This document shows positions 1 through 9,519 of a stretch of DNA of 64,000 nucleotides, in pieces; the first letter of the stretch is position 1; every line of letters starts with the position of its first letter. The notes below the pieces were generated by a model. The model saw only the letters and a program-made list of their open reading frames with translations, was not told the origin of the DNA and did no database searches. The translations under genes and the position numbers were made by a program. The DNA is from Lachnospiraceae bacterium (GTDB taxonomy: Bacteria; Bacillota; Clostridia; Lachnospirales; Lachnospiraceae): assembly GCA_022510745.1 (NCBI GenBank), contig JAFLSY010000001.1:297042-361041 (forward strand), given 5' to 3'.

Positions 1-2
1 CC

Positions 3-1343
3 ACTAAGCAGGTCTCTGTTTTTATGCGTAACGGCGGGCAGCAGCTTACATTATTTTCCGGTCCCTTAGAAAAATGGAAAGAAAATATGCTTGGGAAGGT
101 GGATAAAGAATATGAGACGGCACTTTCCGGGCTCTGCAGGGACCTGGAGATGAAGCGTACCAATTTCACCTACAATATCAGGACAAGCAGTTTTTCCTAT
201 GACAATAAGATGGAACAGTGCACCTTTAAGGCACAGTTGGTCTCCGGACATGGCGGAGAGAAGATATTAGGCTGCATTACTTCTATAAAAAACAGTTCAT
301 CGGAACAACACAATCCGGAATATGTCAGGGATACCGGCATTCCGGTCCTCAATAAAAAATCAATTACGGATTATGCCAAACGTGCTATGACCATGAGCGG
401 CAACAAAGTCTGTCTGGTCATCCTTGATCTGGACAATTTCAAGACCGTCAATGACACGATGGGGCACATGGTCGGTGACGAAGTATTGCTGCGTACCGCC
501 GAGATCATTAAATCGGCGCTGGGAGACCGCGGTATTCTGGGACGTATCGGCGGAGACGAAATGATGATTGTCTTTCCGCAGGTCGAAAGTGAAACGGAGC
601 TTCGGAATACGATGCGTACCATCCGTACCAATATTGAATGGGAATACAAAGACAAATACGATGGCGTGCAGGTGACCTGTTCCATGGGCGCTGCCGTTTA
701 TCCCGACAACGGCGACAGCTATGATGAAATCTTCTCTCTTGCGGATAAAATGCTCTATATTGCTAAGAGCAAGGGTAAGAACCGCTACGTTATTTTTGTG
801 CCGGAGATTCACAGCGCCGTTCTCAATCCGGACCAAAAGACTACGGGGGATATCCTGCAGAAAGTGCAGGGAGACAGGAGCGGTGTCATGCAGCAGCTGG
901 TGGAGCAGTTTTTGATGCGCCGCACGATGACTTTTGAGCAGATGATCACCTCTGTGGGTAACTGCTTTAATCTGGATGAGATCGTGGCGGTCATCGGAGA
1001 GCGTTTTGCCAATAGCAGCATCAGTATCTGGAGTCGCAAAGGTTATCGGGACGGTATACGGGATTCTGTATATTCTGCCCCCGAACCAGGATTTTTGGGC
1101 AGCTTTGATGATAATAATACATTGGTCATCCATGCTATCGCCAGTTTGGAAAGTAAGACAGCGACCCTCTACAAAAAACTAAAAGAGAGCGGCGTAGAAT
1201 CTGTTTTCTTTTACAAGTTTTCAAAAACAAGCAAACTAAACGGTTATCTGCTATTTGCCAAGGCATCGAGACGGCAGATGTGGTCTGAAGAAGACAAGGT
1301 ACTGTTAGCTATTGTGGGCAAAATTGTGGAACAGTCGATGTAA
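3..1343 (+). CDS. PAS-like/GGDEF/GAF diguanylate cyclase, 5' end off the window
   Basis: Predicted soluble diguanylate cyclase making c-di-GMP from two GTP. The frame is open to the left edge and the ATG at 24 lacks a convincing ribosome-binding site, so the gene probably starts upstream. Counting from that ATG, residues 1-85 look like the end of a PAS fold, and the GGDEF domain spans about 100-260. It contains DLDNFKTVND and the active-site loop GGDEM at 176-180, where the usual final Phe is Met but the catalytic GGDE is kept. There is no RxxD inhibitory site upstream of the loop. Residues about 290-439 resemble a GAF domain. No membrane segment is visible in the part present. Activity is likely because the fifth loop position tolerates change, but it is untested. 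It is one of four c-di-GMP genes in the first 20 kb. Confidence 0.85.
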   Translation, partial: TKQVSVFMRNGGQQLTLFSGPLEKWKENMLGKVDKEYETALSGLCRDLEMKRTNFTYNIRTSSFSYDNKMEQCTFKAQLVSGHGGEKILGCITSIKNSSSEQHNPEYVRDTGIPVLNKKSITDYAKRAMTMSGNKVCLVILDLDNFKTVNDTMGHMVGDEVLLRTAEIIKSALGDRGILGRIGGDEMMIVFPQVESETELRNTMRTIRTNIEWEYKDKYDGVQVTCSMGAAVYPDNGDSYDEIFSLADKMLYIAKSKGKNRYVIFVPEIHSAVLNPDQKTTGDILQKVQGDRSGVMQQLVEQFLMRRTMTFEQMITSVGNCFNLDEIVAVIGERFANSSISIWSRKGYRDGIRDSVYSAPEPGFLGSFDDNNTLVIHAIASLESKTATLYKKLKESGVESVFFYKFSKTSKLNGYLLFAKASRRQMWSEEDKVLLAIVGKIVEQSM

Positions 1344-1361
1344 TAGATAAGCAACGAAGAA

Positions 1362-1399
1362 AAAGGTGGGGTTCTTTGGAATCTCACCTTCCTTTTCAT
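1362..1399 (+). terminator. Possible weak terminator after the GGDEF gene
   Basis: AAGGTG (from 1366) can pair with CACCTT (ending about 1391), extended by G-U pairs, and is followed by CCTTTTC. The stem is short and the T-run is poor. It lies between the GGDEF stop and the oxidoreductase ribosome-binding site. Confidence 0.3.
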
Positions 1400-1417
1400 A
1401 TTCATAGGAGGATTTTC

Positions 1418-2563
1418 ATGGAAAAGATTAGGCTGGGAATTATAGGAATGGGTAATATGGGGTGCAAATATGCAGCATTGATCATGGCGGACAAAATTCC
1501 GGATATTGTGCTTACGGCAGTTACCAGAGTGCGCTCCGACAGGTTGTCCGAATTTTCACACCTGCCGATTTATCCGTCTGCGGATGCCTTGTTTTCGGCA
1601 GTGGAAGATAAGAGTCTTTCTTTGGATGCCGTTCTCATTGCTACACCCCACTATGTGCATCAGGAACAGATGCAGAAGGCCATGCAGTTGGGACTCCATG
1701 TTCTCTGCGATAAACCTGCCGGCGTGTATTCGAGACAGGGACGTAAAATGCGGGAAGAAGCGGCAAAGCATTCCGACAAGGTATACGCCATGGTGTTTAA
1801 CCAAAGAACCAATCCTCTCTATCGCAGGATGAAGGAGATTGTGGATGGCAAGCAATACGGCAGCTTAAAGCGGGTAAACTGGGTGGTAACGGACTGGTAC
1901 CGTCCCAATGCCTACTACAATTTAAGCGCTTGGCGCGCCACATGGGAGAAGGACGGCGGCGGAACACTGCTCAATCAATGTCCGCACAATCTGGATTTGC
2001 TGCAGTGGATCTGTGGTATGCCTGTTTCGGTACAGGGCTTTTGTCATGAAGGGAAATACCATCCCATCGAAGTAGAGGATGAGGTTACGGCATATCTGGA
2101 ATTTAAAAATGGTGCCACTGGCGTATTCATTGCATCCACGGGTGAAGCACCGGGTATCAACAGGCTGGAAATCTCCTTAGAGGATGCGCTGTTAGTCTGT
2201 GAAAAGGGAGAACTGAAGGTCTGTGAACTGGGATTCCATGAAGCAGAATACCGTCAGACTGCTACGGATTCTTTCCGTAAGCTGGAAGGAAAATGGCTGA
2301 CTCTTGCCAAAGAAGGAGAGAATACGCAATATGTGGATGTGCTCAGGAATTTTGCAGAAGCGGTCATCAAAAGAAGTCCTTTGATTGTGGACGGCAGGGA
2401 GGGCTGTAAAAGCCTGCTGCTTTCTAACGCTATCTATCTCTCCTCCTGGCAAAAGTGCATGGTCATGATTCCCGAAGAAGACTCTGCGGATGAATTGCTA
2501 TTTGAACAAAACTTTGAGGCAGAATTACGGAAAAAAGGAGGCCGTTTTTCGCCTATCTTATGA
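1418..2563 (+). CDS. Gfo/Idh/MocA-family NAD(P)-dependent oxidoreductase
   Basis: A predicted cytoplasmic sugar- or inositol-type dehydrogenase of 381 residues. The N-terminal Rossmann fold carries GIIGMGNMG (residues 7-15). The family's CDKPAG segment follows, where the Lys normally contacts substrate and cofactor. The C-terminal alpha/beta domain includes the conserved GGGTLLNQCPHNLDLLQW stretch, whose His and Asp are typical catalytic positions. The ATG at 1418 is chosen because AGGAGG lies 6 bases upstream; the in-frame ATG at 1376 has no such site. Substrate cannot be read from sequence. Its last 11 bases overlap the end of the convergent gene at 2553. It is not in an obvious operon, and a link to mannan metabolism is only speculative. 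Confidence 0.85.
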   Translation: MEKIRLGIIGMGNMGCKYAALIMADKIPDIVLTAVTRVRSDRLSEFSHLPIYPSADALFSAVEDKSLSLDAVLIATPHYVHQEQMQKAMQLGLHVLCDKPAGVYSRQGRKMREEAAKHSDKVYAMVFNQRTNPLYRRMKEIVDGKQYGSLKRVNWVVTDWYRPNAYYNLSAWRATWEKDGGGTLLNQCPHNLDLLQWICGMPVSVQGFCHEGKYHPIEVEDEVTAYLEFKNGATGVFIASTGEAPGINRLEISLEDALLVCEKGELKVCELGFHEAEYRQTATDSFRKLEGKWLTLAKEGENTQYVDVLRNFAEAVIKRSPLIVDGREGCKSLLLSNAIYLSSWQKCMVMIPEEDSADELLFEQNFEAELRKKGGRFSPIL

Positions 2564-3143
2564 CTTGTATGGTAAATGCAGTCGTTTGCGGCGGGATGCT
2601 TGCGGTCATAAATGTCGCGTGCTCTACCCTGACTCTAAATCCTGCTCGCAATGTAGAAAGCCCGGTCCGTCTTCCAAATAGGTCTAAAATAACAGTGTTA
2701 GGAGAAATATTAAACCGAATGATGGAAGAGGGATTTTGATTACGCAGGACCAGAATATAATTACCTCTGGCATTCACTTCTATCATTCTGCCGGTAGTAG
2801 TAACAGTTTGATTTGTTCTTCTCGTTATCTGTATAAAAAAGGCCTGTGCTTGAGGGGGGATACTTCTTGTCATTGCGGAAGAAAAGCTGGCATCCACTGC
2901 CATTCCGCGTTCCAACTCACCCGCACGGATATTCCGGCCACGCTCATCTTGGATAATGGTATCCTGATTTACAACCAGACGAACAGAACCTGAAGAACTG
3001 CCGCATCCAATACAGTTGTTATACGAGATTGTTACAAAGGTTGTATTGCGTTCACGGGAGATTTCACGAATTATGGCGGAAAATACCCGGTTCATATTCC
3101 GGTTTGGTGTCGGGAACGGATTAAAATTGTCAAAATTATCCAT
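2553..3143 (-). CDS. Hypothetical protein with two tandem beta-rich repeats
   Basis: A 196-residue protein I do not recognise by function. It begins with a short Asn/Phe/Pro-rich tail (MDNFDNFNPFPTP). Two copies of an approximately 85-residue unit follow (about 22-108 and 115-196), each ending in a shared motif, RSIPPQAQAFFIQ in the first and ASIPPQTTAFTIQ in the second. The pattern of short hydrophobic strands suggests small beta-barrels. There is no signal peptide or membrane segment. The Cys pair in the NNCIGCGSS segment of unit one is absent from unit two. It converges on the oxidoreductase gene with an 11-base overlap. The ribosome-binding site is weak (AAAAAGG). Confidence 0.7.
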   Translation of the reverse strand: MDNFDNFNPFPTPNRNMNRVFSAIIREISRERNTTFVTISYNNCIGCGSSSGSVRLVVNQDTIIQDERGRNIRAGELERGMAVDASFSSAMTRSIPPQAQAFFIQITRRTNQTVTTTGRMIEVNARGNYILVLRNQNPSSIIRFNISPNTVILDLFGRRTGLSTLRAGFRVRVEHATFMTASIPPQTTAFTIQVIR

Positions 3144-3293
3144 ATTAATACCTTTTTCTTATTTTACTAATAGTATATGCGGGGAATGATAATCGTCCAC
3201 ATCCGCAGACGGAAAAGGCATGCGTGACGCAAGCTTGCAAGAGGTGACAGAATCATGTATCATACAACAGTAAAGTGAATAATTAGATAAAAA

Positions 3294-3332
3294 ATCGGGT
3301 GTGAATTGAACTAATTCACACCCGATAATTTT
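3294..3332 (-). terminator. Strong terminator of pckA
   Basis: A perfect 14-bp stem, ATCGGGTGTGAATT (3294-3307) with AATTCACACCCGAT (3313-3326), and a 5-base loop. On the minus strand it is followed by a T-run (complement of 3289-3294), so it terminates pckA. The other side also has T-rich sequence (3329-3334), so it may work both ways. Nothing else is evident in 3144-3293. Confidence 0.85.
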
Positions 3333-3349
3333 TTGCTATTAATTCTGAT

Positions 3350-4954
3350 TTATAACTGAGGACCTGCAGATACTAAAGCTTTTCCTGCATCATTACCCTC
3401 ATACTTTGCAAAGTTCTTAACGAATCTCTGGGCCAGATCCTTAGCTTTTGTATCCCATTCGGAAGCATCAGCGTAGGTATTGCGAGGATCCAGAATATTG
3501 GTATCTACACCGGGAAGCTCGGTAGGTACTTCAAAGTTGAAGTAAGGGATCTTCTTGGTAGATGCCTTCTCAATATCACCATTTAAGATCGCATCGATGA
3601 TACCGCGGGTATCCTTGATGGAAATTCTCTTGCCGGTGCCATTCCAGCCGGTATTTACCAGATATGCCTTAGCGCCGTTTGCTTCCATCTTCTTTACGAG
3701 CTCTTCTGCATACTTGGTAGGATGCAGCTCTAAGAATGCCTGACCGAAGCAAGCAGAGAAGGTAGGAGTAGGCTCGGTAATGCCACGCTCGGTACCTGCA
3801 AGCTTAGCGGTGAAACCGGACAGGAAGTAGTACTGGGTCTGCTCGGGATCCAGGATGGATACGGGAGGAAGTACACCGAATGCATCTGCGGACAGGAAGA
3901 TTACATTCTTTGCAGCAGGGCCTGCGGAAACAGGCTGAACAATCTTCTCAATGTGGTTGATAGGATAGGATACACGAGTGTTCTCGGTTACGCTCTGATC
4001 GTTGAAATCAATCTTGCCGTCAGCGTCCAGAGTTACATTCTCTAACAGTGCATCACGCTTAATAGCCTTGTAGATATCGGGCTCGGAATCCTTGTCAAGG
4101 TTAATAACCTTAGCATAGCAGCCGCCTTCAAAGTTGAACACGCCTTCATCGTCCCAGCCGTGCTCGTCATCACCGATGAGGAGACGCTTAGGATCAGTGG
4201 ACAGAGTGGTCTTACCGGTACCGGAAAGGCCGAAGAAGATAGCGGTATTCTTACCGTCCATATCGGTGTTAGCAGAGCAGTGCATGGAAGCAATACCCTT
4301 TAAAGGCAGGTAGTAGTTCATCATGGAGAACATACCCTTCTTCATTTCACCGCCGTACCAGGTGTTTACGATAACCTGCTCGCGACTGGTAATGTTGAAA
4401 GCAACGCAGGTCTCGGAATTCAGACCCAGCTCCTTAAAGTTCTCTACTTTTGCCTTAGAAGCGTTGTAAACAACGAAATCGGGCTCGAAATCCTTCAACT
4501 CTTCTTCAGAGGGCTGGATGAACATATTCTTTACAAAGTGAGCCTGCCAAGCAACCTCAACGATGAAGCGTACTGCCATACGGGTATCCTTGTTAGCGCC
4601 ACAGAATGCGTCTACAACAAAGAGTCTCTTGTTGGAGAGTTCCTTCTTTGCAATATCCTTAACAACTGCCCAAGCTTCCTCAGTCATGGGGTGGTTGTCG
4701 TTCTTGTACTCGTCGGAAGTCCACCAAACAGTGTCTTTGGAGTTAGCGTCCATAACGATGTACTTATCTTTAGGGGAACGACCCGTATAAATACCGGTCA
4801 TTACGTTAACTGCACCCAGTTCGCTTACCTGTCCTTTTTCATAGCCTACCAGATCGGATTTGGTCTCTTCTTCAAATAACAGATCATAAGAAGGGTTGTA
4901 CACAATCTCTGTGGTTCCGGTAATGCCGTACTTGGTTAAATCGATTACTGCCAT
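3350..4954 (-). CDS. pckA: Phosphoenolpyruvate carboxykinase (ATP)
   Basis: Interconverts oxaloacetate plus ATP with phosphoenolpyruvate, CO2 and ADP. In fermentative gut bacteria it often runs toward oxaloacetate for succinate formation. The product is 534 residues, normal for the ATP-type family. Visible motifs are [11 protein letters not shown] (57-67), the kinase-1a P-loop [11 protein letters not shown] (242-252), and the metal/nucleotide segment [12 protein letters not shown] (from 260). The start at 4954 is preceded by an AAGAGGT ribosome-binding site; an in-frame ATG-less extension upstream to 5017 is less likely. It is a single gene with its own terminator at 3294 and is divergent from the yitT-cbi operon. 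Confidence 0.97.
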   Translation of the reverse strand: MAVIDLTKYGITGTTEIVYNPSYDLLFEEETKSDLVGYEKGQVSELGAVNVMTGIYTGRSPKDKYIVMDANSKDTVWWTSDEYKNDNHPMTEEAWAVVKDIAKKELSNKRLFVVDAFCGANKDTRMAVRFIVEVAWQAHFVKNMFIQPSEEELKDFEPDFVVYNASKAKVENFKELGLNSETCVAFNITSREQVIVNTWYGGEMKKGMFSMMNYYLPLKGIASMHCSANTDMDGKNTAIFFGLSGTGKTTLSTDPKRLLIGDDEHGWDDEGVFNFEGGCYAKVINLDKDSEPDIYKAIKRDALLENVTLDADGKIDFNDQSVTENTRVSYPINHIEKIVQPVSAGPAAKNVIFLSADAFGVLPPVSILDPEQTQYYFLSGFTAKLAGTERGITEPTPTFSACFGQAFLELHPTKYAEELVKKMEANGAKAYLVNTGWNGTGKRISIKDTRGIIDAILNGDIEKASTKKIPYFNFEVPTELPGVDTNILDPRNTYADASEWDTKAKDLAQRFVKNFAKYEGNDAGKALVSAGPQL

Positions 4955-5196
4955 CTTACACTTTACCTCTTTTCTTTCATATTTTTGTAATGAATAAATA
5001 ATATGTAAGTCCTGCAAACGCAGGTATTACACTTTTCTTGAAAAAAGTGGAAAACCCACTTCTCTCTATGATATTATACATGATAGACGAATAAAATCAA
5101 TAAAAATCCTGTGAATTTTTTAAAATTATTGATAATCATATTGGAATATGTTAGCCTTAAAATTGTGAAATGTTAGGAAGGAAAGGAATTGATATT

Positions 5197-6090
5197 TTGG
5201 CAGAAACGATGAAGGATGTTAAAACGCAACCAAAGAGTGCAAACTATGTGCAGAAAGTCATTAAACTTTTATGTGAATATCTGATGCTGGCGCTGGGAGC
5301 GGCAATCGCTGCCTTTGCAATTGAGGAGTTTCTGGTGCCATGTACCATTTTGGATGGCGGCGTGGTCGGAATCAGTATCATGGTAAATAATCTGACAGGT
5401 ATTCGCTTAAGCTTGCTTACGGTGTTACTGAATATTCCCTTTCTGATTGTAGGATATAGGGTGTTAGGCAAGCAGATTTTGATAAAAGCCGGATTTTCCA
5501 TGATTGTATTTTCCAGCTTTCTGGAAGTGTTCGCCCCCATGGAAAATATGACGGAGGAGTATCTTCTTGCAGTCTGCTTCGGCGGTATTATTCTCGGAAT
5601 AGGCGTGGGGATCGTGATCCATTTCGGAGGATGTCTGGACGGTACGGAAACGGTAGCGATCCTGTTGAACCGTAAGTTCAATTTTCCGGTTGGAAGGACG
5701 GTATTGATTTTCAATATTGTAATATACGGCATAGCCGGATGGCTGTTTGGTTTTGACAGGGCAATGTACAGCCTGCTTACTTATTATATTACGTCAAAAG
5801 TGCTGGATTTGGTAGAAAACGGAATGAATCAGGCAAAGGCGGCTATGATCATTACCAATGAAGGCAATGAAATTGCGGACATGATCTATAAAGAGATGGG
5901 ACGGACTGTGACCATATTGGAAGGAGAGGGGCTGATCAGCGGAAAGAAGGTCGTTCTCTACTGCGTCTTGAACCGTCTGGAAGTGTATGAATTGAAGAAA
6001 TTGATAAATCAGGCGGATGCAAGCGCTTTTATCACGATCAATGATGTGTCCGAGATCATCGGCAATCATATTAAGAAAAAGGGCGAATGA
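5197..6090 (+). CDS. YitT-family (DUF161/DUF2179) membrane protein
   Basis: A 297-residue protein with five to six hydrophobic segments (about residues 25-185). A soluble C-terminal DUF2179-like domain of about 90 residues follows and includes GRTVTILEGEGL. The conserved DGGVVGISI segment follows the first membrane helix, as in YitT proteins. The transported substrate of the family is unknown. A TTG start at 5197 is preferred because AAAGGA lies 9 bases upstream; the in-frame ATG at 5170 has no ribosome-binding site. It sits 22 bases before cbiM and may be the first gene of that operon, a link to metal uptake that is only positional. Confidence 0.85.
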   Translation: MAETMKDVKTQPKSANYVQKVIKLLCEYLMLALGAAIAAFAIEEFLVPCTILDGGVVGISIMVNNLTGIRLSLLTVLLNIPFLIVGYRVLGKQILIKAGFSMIVFSSFLEVFAPMENMTEEYLLAVCFGGIILGIGVGIVIHFGGCLDGTETVAILLNRKFNFPVGRTVLIFNIVIYGIAGWLFGFDRAMYSLLTYYITSKVLDLVENGMNQAKAAMIITNEGNEIADMIYKEMGRTVTILEGEGLISGKKVVLYCVLNRLEVYELKKLINQADASAFITINDVSEIIGNHIKKKGE

Positions 6091-6112
6091 TAAGGAATAA
6101 GGAGAAGATGTT

Positions 6113-7111
6113 ATGCATATGGCGGATGCGCTGGTAGCGCCTGCAGTGGCGGGCACGTTATATGTCTGTTCCACGGCGGCGGCAGCCTTTTCGGTAAAGC
6201 AGGTAAGATTGGATACGGATACAAAAAAGGTGCCGGTCATGGGAGTCATGGGAGCATTTGTGTTTGCTGCGCAGATGATCAATTTTACCATTCCGGGAAC
6301 GGGATCCAGCGGGCATTTGTGCGGCGGTATGCTGTTATCGGCTCTGCTCGGTCCTTACGCCGGATTTTTGACCATGATAGGAGTGCTTTTGATCCAATGC
6401 CTGCTTTTTGCGGACGGAGGGCTGTTAGCTCTTGGATGTAATGTTTGGAATATGGCTTTTTACGGATGTTTTATAGGCGCTTTGTGGATATGGAAACCGA
6501 TGATGAAGAATGGGATGTCGAAAGCAAAGATTATAGCGGCATCTATCATAGGATGTGTAGTTACATTGCAGTTGGGGGCATTCAGCGTGACGCTGGAGAC
6601 CCTTGCCTCCGGTATTACAGAACTTCCGTTTGCAGCATTTGCCGCAGTGATGCAGCCCATTCATCTGGCAATCGGTTTTACAGAGGGACTGATTACCGCG
6701 GCGGTGCTGGTATTTATATATGAAGCCAGACCGGAATTGCTTTTCTGTAGTTCACAAATAGAGAGAAAAGAAGGAAGATTTTCATTTAAGAATACCTTGG
6801 TTATTCTGGCAGCAGCGGCCGTACTGATCGGGGGGCTGTTGTCTTTGGCAGCATCTTCTTACCCGGATGGCCTGGAATGGTCCATTGAGAGGCTGACAGG
6901 ATCTACGGAACTGGAAGCGGCAGGCGGAATTTATGAGACGGCGGACTCTATACAGGAATTTACTTCCCTGTTGCCGGATTACGCCTTTAAAAATTCCGAA
7001 TCAGCATCGGGAACTGTTTTTTCAGGTATTGTCGGCGGTTTGATCGTGGTGGCAGTCTGTATAGGAGCATGTTATTTATTTAAATTTTTCAGGAAGAATA
7101 AAGCAGTATGA
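6113..7111 (+). CDS. cbiM: ECF-type cobalt/nickel transporter substrate-binding component, CbiM-CbiN fusion
   Basis: A 332-residue membrane S-component that binds the metal ion and hands it to the CbiQO energy module. It starts MHMADALV, keeping the N-terminal Met-His that coordinates metal in CbiM/NikM. It has about six helices through residue 215. After a linker, a CbiN-like part holds a helix, an extracytoplasmic segment beginning SYPDGLEW, and a final helix (about 305-325). The fused CbiMN form is common in Firmicutes. The next gene overlaps by 4 bases (ATGA), showing translational coupling. Cobalt versus nickel cannot be decided from sequence; cobalt fits the corrinoid adenosyltransferase at 59709. 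No cobalamin riboswitch was found upstream. Confidence 0.9.
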   Translation: MHMADALVAPAVAGTLYVCSTAAAAFSVKQVRLDTDTKKVPVMGVMGAFVFAAQMINFTIPGTGSSGHLCGGMLLSALLGPYAGFLTMIGVLLIQCLLFADGGLLALGCNVWNMAFYGCFIGALWIWKPMMKNGMSKAKIIAASIIGCVVTLQLGAFSVTLETLASGITELPFAAFAAVMQPIHLAIGFTEGLITAAVLVFIYEARPELLFCSSQIERKEGRFSFKNTLVILAAAAVLIGGLLSLAASSYPDGLEWSIERLTGSTELEAAGGIYETADSIQEFTSLLPDYAFKNSESASGTVFSGIVGGLIVVAVCIGACYLFKFFRKNKAV

Positions 7112-7920
7112 GTAAAATAGGCGATGCAATTTATGAAATACATTCTATGGATGCTTTGGCCGCAAGAGACCAGTGGGTGAATCGGATTCATCCACTGGTT
7201 AAGTTTATTTTAACAGTAGGCTATATTGTGGCGGTAGTATCTTTTCAGAAATATGATGTAATAGGGCTGGCAGGGATGGTCATTTATCCGATTGCCGTTT
7301 TTATACTGTCGGAATTATCCTTAAAAGATAGTATAAAGAGACTGCGAGTGGTTTTACCGATCATATGTTTTGTGGGTCTCTTAAATCCTTTTTTTGATAA
7401 AAATATGGTGTTGTTTGCCGGAGCAGAGATCAGTGCGGGCATATTGTCCATGATCACTTTGATTTTAAAAGGCACATTCAGTGTTTTAGCATCCTATCTT
7501 TTGATTGCCACAACCTCTGTTGATAAACTCTGCTATGCATTTCGGATGCTGCATATACCGGGAGCAGTGGTAACGCAGTTTATGCTGACATACCGATATA
7601 TCACGGTTTTATTGGAGGAAGTGAATCGTATGACGCAGGCATATACCCTGCGTGCGCCTGGGCAAAAAGGGATTCATTTCAAGGTGTGGGGGTCTCTTAC
7701 AGGGCTGCTGTTACTGCGCAGCATGGATCGTGCGAACAATGTGTACGAGAGTATGCTGCTGCGGGGTTACCGCGGCGACTATCAATATATGAGAGAGAGA
7801 ATAGCGGTCCGTCCGCAGGATATGATGTATCTGTTATTCTGGATGGGAGTACTTGTACTGTTTCGCTTATATCCGGTGATGTGGATTGTTGGGAATCTGG
7901 CAGGAGGGATGTTTACATGA
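7108..7920 (+). CDS. cbiQ: ECF transporter transmembrane component CbiQ
   Basis: A 270-residue T-component linking the metal-binding CbiM to the ATPase CbiO. Hydrophobic helices lie at about 30-50, 55-75, 90-130 and near the C-terminus (228-262). The cytoplasmic coupling region has the family's Ala-Arg-Gly type motifs, seen here as TLRAPG and MLLRGYRGDY. The N-terminal region with WVNRIHPLVKF is typical of CbiQ/EcfT. It overlaps cbiM and cbiO by 4 bases each, so the three are co-translated. Confidence 0.9.
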   Translation: MSKIGDAIYEIHSMDALAARDQWVNRIHPLVKFILTVGYIVAVVSFQKYDVIGLAGMVIYPIAVFILSELSLKDSIKRLRVVLPIICFVGLLNPFFDKNMVLFAGAEISAGILSMITLILKGTFSVLASYLLIATTSVDKLCYAFRMLHIPGAVVTQFMLTYRYITVLLEEVNRMTQAYTLRAPGQKGIHFKVWGSLTGLLLLRSMDRANNVYESMLLRGYRGDYQYMRERIAVRPQDMMYLLFWMGVLVLFRLYPVMWIVGNLAGGMFT

Positions 7921-8651
7921 GCCATATACATATAGATGTGGAGAATGTGTCTTTTGGATATGAAAAAGAAAAAGAGATCTTGTCGCAGATTTCCTTTCAT
8001 GCGGCAGAATCGGATTCGATTGGGCTGATTGGTGCGAATGGCGTAGGGAAGTCCACCCTTCTGAAATTATTGGTAGGTCTCCATACGGATTTTGAAGGTT
8101 CCATACGGATAGCGGATATACCGGTGCAAAAGAGTACGCTGCCACAGATACGGTCTAAGATCGGGTATGTGTTTCAAGATTCGGACAGTCAGCTCTTTAT
8201 GAATACGGTGTATGAGGATATTGCGTTTGCACCGAGAAATTACGGTCTGCCGGAGAGTGAGGTTGAAAGAAGAGTGGAGCAGGCGCTGCGTCTGACCGGA
8301 ATCGAATATTTGAAGGATGAGCAGATATATAAGATGTCAGGAGGCGAAAAAAAGCTGGTTTCTATAGCTACGATCTTATCAATGACACCGGATATCATAC
8401 TCATGGATGAACCCTCCATTGCTCTTGACCCGAGAAACCGCAGAAACCTGATTCATATTTTGAATTCCTTTACTCATTTAAAAATAATTGCGTCACATGA
8501 TCTGGATCTGATCTTAGATACCTGTGAGAGAACGATTTTGATGGCGGACGGAAGGATTATCCGTGACGGATTTACAAAAGAGATTCTCACGGATAAGGAG
8601 CTGTTAGAGAAAAACGGTTTGGAACTGCCGTTTTGTCTGCAGAAGAGATAA
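7917..8651 (+). CDS. cbiO: ECF transporter ATP-binding protein CbiO
   Basis: The 244-residue ABC ATPase powering the cobalt/nickel ECF transporter. Visible motifs are Walker A GANGVGKST (39-47), Q-loop FQDSD (86-90), signature MSGGEKK (140-146), Walker B ILMDEP (161-166) and the H-loop SHD (193-195). Start 7917 is chosen over the longer frame from 7686 because it has CAGGAGG 9 bases upstream, makes the usual ATGA overlap with cbiQ, and begins at the normal ABC N-terminus. Its 3' end lies only 4 bases from the convergent degV-family gene, with no visible terminator between them. Confidence 0.93.
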   Translation: MSHIHIDVENVSFGYEKEKEILSQISFHAAESDSIGLIGANGVGKSTLLKLLVGLHTDFEGSIRIADIPVQKSTLPQIRSKIGYVFQDSDSQLFMNTVYEDIAFAPRNYGLPESEVERRVEQALRLTGIEYLKDEQIYKMSGGEKKLVSIATILSMTPDIILMDEPSIALDPRNRRNLIHILNSFTHLKIIASHDLDLILDTCERTILMADGRIIRDGFTKEILTDKELLEKNGLELPFCLQKR

Positions 8652-8655
8652 TGTT

Positions 8656-9486
8656 TTAGCCTTCGTATCCTATCATCAGGCCGCCCTGCTCCGCATAGAA
8701 GCTGCACAGACCCGTACAGGGACGGATGCGTACGTCTGCCCCGGGATAGCTTTGATGAATGACATCGGCAAGGGCCTTGGCCATTTCGGGATTGAAGCAG
8801 TGAGCCAGACGGACCTTTCCGCCGTTGTATCCATGCTTTTTCATTTCACTCCAGATACAGGAAACGGATTGTGCTTCGCCCCGGCACTTGTGTAACTGCT
8901 GCAGGGTGCCTTCATCGCTGGCTTTTCCGATCACCCTAATCCCCAGAATGCCGGCAAGTTTAGCTACTGCAGGATTTACCCGGCCGTTTCTGGCCAGATT
9001 GTCCAGATGCTTTAAAGCAAACAGCAGATGGCTGTGTGTACAGTATTCCGCAATTGCCTGCGTCATATCTTGAAAGCTTTCTTCGGATTTTAGAACTTCT
9101 TCCATTTTCTCTATGATCAGTTCCAGTTCCGGACCGGCGGAGAGAGAATCCACGATATGGACCTTTGCTTCCGGATGCGCTATTTCATACTCTGCCTTAG
9201 CCTGCATGGCAGTACCATAGCTGCCGGAGAGATTACTGGTAATGGTCACGCCCAAAATGAAATCTGCGTCGCCGAAAGCTTCCAGCCAGTCGTGAACATT
9301 TGGACAGGAAGTGCCGGATTTTCCCTTATAGCCCTGCAGATAGGTTACCATTTCGGCGATATCCGTTCCTTTTATGTCGGAGTACTCTTTCTCGGAAGTC
9401 ACAATTTTTAAGGGAACACAGGCGTAGTCGATGCCGGTTCTTTCATATACATTAGCAGATGAATCCGCAACAATTTTACATTTCAT
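8656..9486 (-). CDS. DegV-family (FakB-like) fatty-acid-binding protein
   Basis: A 276-residue cytoplasmic lipid-binding protein. Family members carry a fatty acid to the kinase FakA for phosphorylation. Recognisable elements are DSSANV near the N-terminus, the lipid carboxylate-binding SNLSGSYG segment, the LDNLARNGRVNP helix, and the C-terminal EQGGLMIGYEG. Length is typical. FakA is not in the window. It faces the GH5 gene at 9658 across a 171-base gap that holds two related palindromes. Confidence 0.92.
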   Translation of the reverse strand: MKCKIVADSSANVYERTGIDYACVPLKIVTSEKEYSDIKGTDIAEMVTYLQGYKGKSGTSCPNVHDWLEAFGDADFILGVTITSNLSGSYGTAMQAKAEYEIAHPEAKVHIVDSLSAGPELELIIEKMEEVLKSEESFQDMTQAIAEYCTHSHLLFALKHLDNLARNGRVNPAVAKLAGILGIRVIGKASDEGTLQQLHKCRGEAQSVSCIWSEMKKHGYNGGKVRLAHCFNPEMAKALADVIHQSYPGADVRIRPCTGLCSFYAEQGGLMIGYEG

Positions 9487-9519
9487 ACGGGATAACCTCG
9501 TTTTGAATTCTTTTGTTCA

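Noticed and set aside
360..1133. A 257-codon minus-strand frame within the GGDEF gene
   Set aside because: The plus strand encodes a recognisable GGDEF-GAF protein. The minus frame has no motif and is typical of codon-bias shadows.
5018..6112. A cobalamin or NiCo riboswitch upstream of the cbiMQO operon
   Set aside because: The short leaders before yitT and cbiM show no B12-box or other riboswitch core.
7686..7916. A longer CbiO starting at 7686
   Set aside because: The extra 77 residues overlap cbiQ in another frame. The ATG at 7917 has a ribosome-binding site and the normal ABC N-terminus.
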